Origin: Chitinophagaceae bacterium
Lineage (GTDB): Bacteria; Bacteroidota; Bacteroidia; Chitinophagales; Chitinophagaceae
NCBI GenBank assembly: GCA_947378615.1
Contig: CANCKV010000066.1
Location: forward strand, 1-10,119
Direction: 5' to 3'
Length of the DNA stretch: 10,119 bases
The notes beneath the pieces are model-generated. The model had not been told where the DNA came from. It worked only from the letters and a program-made list of their open reading frames with translations, and searched no databases. The position numbers and the translations under genes are program-made. This document shows positions 5,165 through 10,119 of this stretch, one piece after another. The number at the start of each line of letters is the position of its first letter. The stretch's first letter is position 1.

Positions 5165-6439
5165 ATGTCAGATTTAGTTCTTCAAGCTGAAAACATATCA
5201 AAGTATTATCAATTAGGAGTTCTCGGTTCGGGGACTCTTAAAAAGGATATGCAAAATTGGTGGAAAGAGAGTGTATTGAGAAAGCAAGCGGAACAAACAG
5301 AGTATGGGGCATCAAATAAAGAACATATTTGGGCATTAAAAGATATAAATTTCGAAGTAAAAAAAGGAGATACTGTTGGTTTAGTCGGTAAGAACGGATC
5401 TGGAAAATCAACTTTACTGAAGATAATTTCGCGAATTATAACACCTACTTCCGGAGCAATACGAGGAAATGGACGTGTAGCAAGTTTGTTGGAAGTAGGA
5501 ACTGGATTCCATCCTGAATTGACTGGTAGGGAAAATATACTTCTCAATGGTCAGATTCTAGGTATGAAGAAAAGTGAAGTCGTCAGCAAGTTTGAAGAGA
5601 TAGTAGATTTTTCTGGGATTGAACGTTTCATTGATACACCTGTAAAACGATACTCTAGTGGCATGTATGTTCGGTTGGCCTTTGCAGTTGCCGCACACTT
5701 AAATACTGACATTCTTATTGTTGACGAAGTGCTTGCCGTTGGAGATGCAGAGTTTCAAAAGAAGTGTCTGGGAAAAATGAAAGAAGTCTCGAAAGAGAAA
5801 GGTAAAACGATACTGTTTGTTAGTCACAATTTACAGGCTATCCGAAATCTTTGTAATCGGGCAATTTATTTGGAAAATGGAAATATAGTAGATAATGGTA
5901 AACCCGATGCGATCATTACCAATTATTTGACCAAAGAAAAAGTTGAAACCCTAGATCAGGATTATGAAAGTTGGGAACAGGCACCTGGAAATAATTTAAT
6001 CCGAATCAAATCAGTAAGACTAACGCCCCAATTTTTGAATGATAGGAGAGTAGTAGATATTAGGACGCCACTTTTATTCCAATTCCAATGTTGGTTATTT
6101 GGAAACTATCTAAAAAAAGACAAGTTATCTGTTAGTATTGAGTTGTACGGCTTGACCGGTGAATGTATTTTCAGAATATTATCGGCTGCCACCGATGTTG
6201 AACAAGGGATATTAAATGGCTCAGTTCAAATCCCAGGAAATTTTCTAAATAATGGGTATTATTATCTATCGCTGTCATTCATTGATGACAGAGGCGAAAT
6301 GATATTTGAATTTCCTGCTAGTGTGGCGGTAGATATTGCTGATCATCGTGAAAATACGTCTGTTTTTGATAAATGGATTGGGGCTGTTAGACCTCAGTTT
6401 CAAATAAATCTTGATTTTTTAAAAAATAATTTAAACTAA
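5165..6439 (+). CDS. wzt: Polysaccharide ABC transporter ATPase with C-terminal extension (Wzt-like)
   Basis: This 424-residue protein powers export by the neighbouring permease. The ATPase domain (about 5-255) has Walker A GKNGSGKST (75-83), a signature region YSSGMYVRLAFA (163-174), Walker B ILIVDE (183-188) followed by VLAVGD, and the switch histidine in VSHN (H221). An insertion at about 23-55 before the first core strand is usual for this subfamily. Residues 275-424 form an additional strand-rich domain, like the Wzt C-terminal carbohydrate-binding domain that in known systems recognises the finished end of the glycan chain. Its sequence is more variable, and its assignment rests on position, size and predicted strand content. 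It lies 9 bp after wzm and 12 bp before the next gene. Confidence 0.94.
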   Translation: MSDLVLQAENISKYYQLGVLGSGTLKKDMQNWWKESVLRKQAEQTEYGASNKEHIWALKDINFEVKKGDTVGLVGKNGSGKSTLLKIISRIITPTSGAIRGNGRVASLLEVGTGFHPELTGRENILLNGQILGMKKSEVVSKFEEIVDFSGIERFIDTPVKRYSSGMYVRLAFAVAAHLNTDILIVDEVLAVGDAEFQKKCLGKMKEVSKEKGKTILFVSHNLQAIRNLCNRAIYLENGNIVDNGKPDAIITNYLTKEKVETLDQDYESWEQAPGNNLIRIKSVRLTPQFLNDRRVVDIRTPLLFQFQCWLFGNYLKKDKLSVSIELYGLTGECIFRILSAATDVEQGILNGSVQIPGNFLNNGYYYLSLSFIDDRGEMIFEFPASVAVDIADHRENTSVFDKWIGAVRPQFQINLDFLKNNLN

Positions 6440-6451
6440 TAAAAAGTAATT

Positions 6452-8527
6452 ATGAAAAATTTTCAACCATATCAAATCATACATGTAGCACTTGAAAAGT
6501 GTGACAAATGGGAATTACCAACGAGTAATTCGTTAATATATTTTTGGTGGCATGAAAAGGCCCTAGCGCATTTTTGGTTCGAACCTGAAGAAGAGAATTT
6601 TGATATTACCACTTATAAGATTAGATTAGTAAAGTCTATACGACCTGTACTTGTTCAAGAAATAGCTAAACAAGATAGTGAATTAGCCCCATCCTTTCTT
6701 TGGCATGGATTAATATTGAACGAAGATTTCAATGGACTAAAAAAAGTACTCAGTAAACTTTTTGGAAAAAATCAAATTGCTTCAAAAGAAAAAATTTCAG
6801 TCGTTGTATGTACTAGAAATAGAACGGCATTTTTAAGGAATTGTATAGCTTCAATTATCACCTCTATTTCTGAAGGGGATGAAATAATTGTGGTTGACAA
6901 TGCTCCTTCAGACGATTATACGGAGAGGTTAATTGCCAATTTGCCTTCAGTGCGCTATGTAAAAGAACCTAGGAAAGGACTAGATATTGCGAGGAACACG
7001 GGTGCAATGGCTGCGAAAAATTCAATTGTTGCTTTTACTGATGACGATGTTCTAGTGTCAAATACTTGGGCTGATGAGCTGAGAAATAGTTTTGAAGATA
7101 AGATGACATTAGCAGTAACAGGATTGGTCATTCCAGATTCTTTGAAGACAAAAACTCAATACATTTTTGAGCGTTATTGGGGGTTTAATCGAGGATATTG
7201 TGAAAAAACATTTGACCATCAATATTTTCAGCAGCATATTCAGGATGGAGTTCCTGTTTGGGAAATTGGTGCAGGGGCAAACATGGCTTTCAGGAAATCT
7301 GTATTTAATTTAGTCGGTTATTTTGACGAAAGACTTGATGCGGGAGCATCAGGGTGTAGTGGTGATTCCGAATTTTGGTATCGTATATTGGCGGAAGGTT
7401 GGAATGTATTTTATCAGCCAAAGGCTTATGTTTTTCATCAACATAGAGAAGAAAAAAAAGATTTACGAAATCAACTATACAGTTACATGCGTGGGCAAGT
7501 AAGTTCATTAATGGTTCAATATGAAACGTATGGTCATGAAGGAAATATTAAAAGGGCTCTCAAAGGATTGCCCAATTATTATTATTACCGATTTAAGAAT
7601 AGATTACTTCAAGGAAAAACAGAAGAGTTTTCAACCATATTTACTGAAATAATGGGGTGTATTTCAGGTTTTAGGTACTATAGAAAGCATAAAGGAAAGC
7701 GAAATATTCCTGTTTTAAATATTGAAAAATCTTTGTTTGAACCAGTTATTATTGAAGAAAATACGCTTGTTTCGGTCATCATCACAGCGTATAACTATGG
7801 TAGGTTTCTTGAACAGTCAATTAAGAGTGTCTTGAGTCAATCCTATAAAAATATTGAACTGATTGTAGTTAATGATGGGTCGGAAGACAATACAGAAGAA
7901 ATCATTGAGCGTTTCCCTCAAATAAAAAAAGTAAATACAAAGCGAATTGGACTAGCAGCAGCAAGAAATATAGGTGCTCAATATTCGGATGGAGATTTTC
8001 TTTTGTTTCTTGATGCGGATGATTATTTATTATTTGATGGGATTGAACAAAATTTGAATCATTTCAAAAAATTTCCAATGGCAGCTTATGTTTCAGGTGC
8101 TCACTTAAAACATGATTCGGAAGGAAATTATTTACCCGTAAACCCTGCCCTTTACAAAGATGGAGATGTATATACTTCTCTTCTTCAAGGTAATTATATA
8201 GGTATGGAAGCGACAGTTTTGTATAGAAAAGAGTTATTCTTTTCCTTTCATTTCGAACCGAAGTTGAAAGGTTGTGAAGATTATGATATCAACCTAAGAA
8301 TAGCTAGGTATCTACCTGTTTACTCTCATCGTGAATTTGTGGCAGTCTATAGGATTCATAAAGAAAATATGTCAGCGGATAATAACAAAATGTTTAAGGC
8401 AGCTACTACTGTTTTAAAACATCAAATTCCTTTTCTGAAATCACAATATGAAAATGATGCATTAAAAGAAGGTTTTGTTAATTGGCAAAATCACTATGGT
8501 CAATCTCATAACCTACAACTTTCATAA
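6452..8527 (+). CDS. Bifunctional-looking protein with two family 2 glycosyltransferase domains
   Basis: The 691-residue cytoplasmic protein contains two GT-A (GT2) catalytic domains. Domain 1 (about 114-335) has ISVVVCTRNR (115-124), IIVVDNAPSDD (145-155), GLDIARNTG (176-184), the metal-binding cluster TDDDV (196-200) and GDSEFWYR (304-311) as the acceptor-side acid region. Domain 2 (about 438-665) has VSVIITAYNYG (440-450), VVNDGSEDNTEE (472-483), GLAAARNIG (500-508), DADD (521-524) and CEDYDINLR (608-616). All key acidic residues are present in both, so both could be active. Residues 1-110 are not catalytic; they weakly resemble an accessory N-terminal region of some GT2 enzymes (a strand, then a WW-aromatic segment). 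Donor and linkage are unknown. The stop TAA shares its last A with the start ATG of the next gene, suggesting translational coupling. Confidence 0.9.
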   Translation: MKNFQPYQIIHVALEKCDKWELPTSNSLIYFWWHEKALAHFWFEPEEENFDITTYKIRLVKSIRPVLVQEIAKQDSELAPSFLWHGLILNEDFNGLKKVLSKLFGKNQIASKEKISVVVCTRNRTAFLRNCIASIITSISEGDEIIVVDNAPSDDYTERLIANLPSVRYVKEPRKGLDIARNTGAMAAKNSIVAFTDDDVLVSNTWADELRNSFEDKMTLAVTGLVIPDSLKTKTQYIFERYWGFNRGYCEKTFDHQYFQQHIQDGVPVWEIGAGANMAFRKSVFNLVGYFDERLDAGASGCSGDSEFWYRILAEGWNVFYQPKAYVFHQHREEKKDLRNQLYSYMRGQVSSLMVQYETYGHEGNIKRALKGLPNYYYYRFKNRLLQGKTEEFSTIFTEIMGCISGFRYYRKHKGKRNIPVLNIEKSLFEPVIIEENTLVSVIITAYNYGRFLEQSIKSVLSQSYKNIELIVVNDGSEDNTEEIIERFPQIKKVNTKRIGLAAARNIGAQYSDGDFLLFLDADDYLLFDGIEQNLNHFKKFPMAAYVSGAHLKHDSEGNYLPVNPALYKDGDVYTSLLQGNYIGMEATVLYRKELFFSFHFEPKLKGCEDYDINLRIARYLPVYSHREFVAVYRIHKENMSADNNKMFKAATTVLKHQIPFLKSQYENDALKEGFVNWQNHYGQSHNLQLS

Positions 8528-9519
8528 TGATTAATTCAAATAGAACACCACAGTCGCCTCCTGTTATTGAAACGTTGTCAATTGAAATAGAACGACCATT
8601 ATTTTCAGTGATGATTCCTGTATATAATTGTTTGCATTTTTTGGAAGCAAATTTATTGTCAGTTTTACAACAAGATAGTGGAGAAAAAGATATGCAAATA
8701 GAAGTGGTTGATGATTGTAGTACAGATGGCGATGTGGAAGCATTAGTCTTGAAAATTGGCAAAGGAAGAATTAGTTATTTTAGACAATTAGAAAATGTAG
8801 GTAGTTTACGAAATTTCGAAACTTGTATTAAACGTGCAAAAGGATATTATGTACATCTTTTTCATGGTGACGATATGGTAATACAAGGTTTTTATGATGA
8901 AATTAAAACCTTGTTTTCAGAATATCCTGAGGCAGGAGCAGCATTTACGGATTATCAATATATGAATGATAATGGAGAAAAGATTTGGGATAATGACAAA
9001 CTTTTTGAACCACGAGGTGTTATAAATGACTTTCTAAAAAAAATTGGCTCCAATCAATTATTGCAAACATGTGCAATCGTAGTGAAGCGGAGTACCTATG
9101 AGAAATTAGGTGGATTTTATGGTGTTCATTATGGTGAAGATTGGGAGATGTGGGCTAGAATTGCTGCTAATTTTTCAGTAGCATATTCGCCAAGCATATT
9201 AGCTAAATATAGAGTTCATCAGAAAAATATATCATTCAATTCATTTAATAGTGGGCAGAATATTCACGATATAACAAAGGTCATTAATACTATTGAACAA
9301 TATTTACCTAAGAAGGAAGCAAAAAAGATTACGAAAACTGCACGAAAAAACTTTTCTCAACATTATGCTAGGATAGCGCATGAGGTATATCATCATTCTT
9401 ACAATATTTCGAGTGCTTTAGCGCAAACTCATGGAGCTTTGAAATTGAACATCAATTCAGTTTCTATTGCTCAGGCACTAAAGATGTACACTAAACTATT
9501 GATAAATTATAAAAACTAA
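8527..9519 (+). CDS. Glycosyltransferase family 2
   Basis: This 330-residue soluble enzyme has one GT-A domain. Its features are FSVMIPVYN (26-34), EVVDDCSTDGD (59-69), a nucleotide-side stretch ENVGSLRNFETCI (89-101), the metal-binding HGDD (113-116), and GEDWEMWARIA (203-213) carrying the likely catalytic acid, followed by YRVHQKNIS (228-236), a common C-terminal GT2 feature. Residues 1-20 precede the fold. After about 250 the chain is helical and basic, with no membrane helix, so it is a chain-building rather than an initiating transferase. The ATG overlaps the previous TAA by one base, fixing the start. It is the last gene of the operon in view; a nine-C tract follows the stop. Sugar specificity cannot be inferred. 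Confidence 0.92.
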   Translation: MINSNRTPQSPPVIETLSIEIERPLFSVMIPVYNCLHFLEANLLSVLQQDSGEKDMQIEVVDDCSTDGDVEALVLKIGKGRISYFRQLENVGSLRNFETCIKRAKGYYVHLFHGDDMVIQGFYDEIKTLFSEYPEAGAAFTDYQYMNDNGEKIWDNDKLFEPRGVINDFLKKIGSNQLLQTCAIVVKRSTYEKLGGFYGVHYGEDWEMWARIAANFSVAYSPSILAKYRVHQKNISFNSFNSGQNIHDITKVINTIEQYLPKKEAKKITKTARKNFSQHYARIAHEVYHHSYNISSALAQTHGALKLNINSVSIAQALKMYTKLLINYKN

Positions 9520-9572
9520 CAATACATCCCCCCCCCATTTTTTTTCACCCTCTTTTCTTTTAACGTTACTAC

Positions 9573-9604
9573 ATTCCTTAAAAATGTTGCAATTATTAAG
9601 GAAT
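9573..9604. repeat. Inverted repeat ATTCCTTAA / TTAAGGAAT
   Basis: Perfect 9-bp arms (9573-9581 and 9596-9604) enclose a 14-nt loop, 54 bp past the operon's last stop codon. It is AT-rich and lacks a clean T-run, so it would be a weak terminator for the glycan operon at best. It may instead be a protein-binding dyad. Confidence 0.4.
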
Positions 9605-9835
9605 ATTTATTTATTGTATAACGATTTTAACGTTGACTTTTTTAATTAGCACTCATCTTCTAAGTTTTTTTTGAAAAAATAATTTGTTGTTTAAATCTCA
9701 GTTCCAATCTGTAAAACATTTAATGACTAAACATCGTATCAAAGCAAAAGCTTAAAACAATCACATTAATCGTTTTAAAGATGTTATTCATGGAATAATC
9801 GGTTCTCTTGTATCGTACAATTGTTATCAGTAAGC

Positions 9836-9849
9836 TTGATAATAATCAT
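9836..9849 (+). promoter_or_regulatory. FNR/CRP-like dyad upstream of the hoxE-like gene
   Basis: TTGAT-AATA-ATCAT matches the classical FNR site TTGATnnnnATCAA in nine of ten defined bases. A further ATCAA half-site follows at 9850-9854. Its centre (about 9842.5) is roughly 64 bp before the transcription start predicted from the promoter at 9894, close to the -61.5 position used by activators of this family. The assignment is by motif only. Confidence 0.3.
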
Positions 9850-9893
9850 ATCAAATTTTGACAACAATCACTTTCCGAAATCGTTATCTTTTA

Positions 9894-9901
9894 TATGTTT
9901 G
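9894..9901 (+). promoter_or_regulatory. -7 element (TATGTTTG) of the hoxE-like gene
   Basis: TATGTTTG is an exact match to the Bacteroidota -7 consensus TAnnTTTG. The best TTTTG (9856-9860) lies about 33 bp upstream, too far for a canonical -33 element, so the promoter may be activator-dependent. It implies a leader of about 90 nt before ATG 9997. Confidence 0.4.
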
Positions 9902-9996
9902 CAATCGATTTAGGGAAGATTCTAAACAAAGACTAAGTTTTTTAGAAGAATTACATTTTCGAAATCAACTCTATTTAAAACTTTAAAAGTTTTTTT

Positions 9997-10119
9997 ATGA
10001 TTGCAGAAACAGTAAGGAAAGATTCCGAGATACAAAACACCGACCCAAGAATAAAATTGATTGCTGCTAAAATGAAAAAAGAAAATTATAAAGCAGATGC
10101 ATTAATTGAGATTCTTCAT
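9997..10119 (+). CDS. hoxE: HoxE/NuoE-type [2Fe-2S] oxidoreductase subunit, N-terminal fragment
   Basis: Partial gene: 41 codons from ATG 9997, still open at the right edge. After a short leader the sequence has DPRIKLIAAKMK (16-27), then YKADALIEILH (31-41). This closely follows the start of HoxE, the diaphorase subunit of NAD(P)-linked bidirectional [NiFe] hydrogenases, where a D-R-x-K-x-L-x-x-x-M-K pattern precedes YQxDALIEVLH. HoxE and its relative NuoE carry a thioredoxin-like [2Fe-2S] domain that passes electrons between the flavin subunit and the rest of the complex; the four cysteine ligands lie beyond the window. NuoE of complex I or the E subunit of an NAD-dependent formate dehydrogenase are the alternatives. 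Genes for flavin and hydrogenase subunits would be expected next. Confidence 0.55.
   Translation, partial: MIAETVRKDSEIQNTDPRIKLIAAKMKKENYKADALIEILH

Larger units (their letters stand above)
9520..9996. other. AT-rich intergenic spacer between the glycan operon and the hoxE-like gene
   Basis: About 480 bp without a coding frame I can support. It contains a C9 tract (9528-9536) next to a T8 run (9538-9545), an inverted repeat at 9573-9604 flanked by two TTTTAACGTT copies, a weaker TTAAAAC/GTTTTAA pair (9752-9758 and 9772-9778), the FNR-like dyad at 9836 and a promoter at 9894. No strong GC-rich terminator follows the last glycosyltransferase. Confidence 0.7.

Noticed and set aside
5209..5547. 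Minus-strand 112-residue frame inside wzt
   Set aside because: It lies wholly within the conserved Walker A region of wzt on the other strand; its cysteine-rich, low-similarity translation is a shadow.
7305..7508. Minus-strand 67-residue frame inside the double GT2 gene
   Set aside because: It is antisense to the first GT2 domain, with no family resemblance.
8478..8762. Minus-strand 94-residue frame across the junction of the two GT genes
   Set aside because: It covers the overlapping stop and start of two well-supported genes and the GT2 nucleotide-binding motif on the plus strand; it is serine- and threonine-rich antisense.

Overview
The window is AT-rich chromosomal DNA that looks like Bacteroidota (Chitinophagales/Cytophagales-like; the exact lineage cannot be resolved). 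The evidence is promoter-like TAnnTTTG (-7) elements, A-rich leaders without clear Shine-Dalgarno sequences, a secreted YceI-family protein, a small membrane-anchored OB-fold protein, and a conserved hypothetical protein of a type I associate with this phylum. No rRNA, tRNA, CRISPR array or transposase gene was seen.

Layout. (1) Positions 1-2117 are all minus strand: the first 50 codons of metH (running off the left edge), a GC-rich terminator, a heptamer-repeat palindrome, a yceI-like gene and an OB-fold gene in one short operon with its own promoter, then recR. (2) Positions 2118-3690 are accessory-looking: a plus-strand promoter-like sequence, a ten-copy 21-bp tandem repeat that is open on both strands (the minus frame, a Leu-rich heptad protein, has the better coding signal), and a plus-strand hypothetical gene closed by an intrinsic terminator. 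(3) Positions 3691-4309 form a gene-poor spacer with a 28-bp near-perfect palindrome and two degenerate dyads. (4) Positions 4310-9519 are a tight four-gene plus-strand operon: ABC-2 polysaccharide permease (Wzm), its ATPase with a C-terminal extension (Wzt), a 691-residue protein with two GT2 domains, and a further GT2 enzyme starting inside the previous stop codon. (5) Positions 9520-10119 are a spacer with a nine-C tract, nested repeats, a promoter and an FNR-like dyad, followed by the first 41 codons of a HoxE/NuoE-type subunit running off the right edge.

How it works together. The central operon is best read as part of an ABC-transporter-dependent surface-glycan (O-antigen-like) locus: the glycosyltransferases assemble a lipid-linked glycan in the cytoplasm and Wzm/Wzt move it across the inner membrane. 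No chain-terminating enzyme, initiating transferase, ligase or nucleotide-sugar gene is present, so the locus is either incomplete here or dispersed. The flanking genes (metH, recR, HoxE-like) are metabolic or housekeeping genes and look unrelated to it.

Nothing here is a clearly new system. The most interesting items are the repeat ORF with strand-specific leucine conservation, the double-GT2 fusion with an unassigned N-terminal region, and the candidate redox-responsive promoter of the hydrogenase-like gene.
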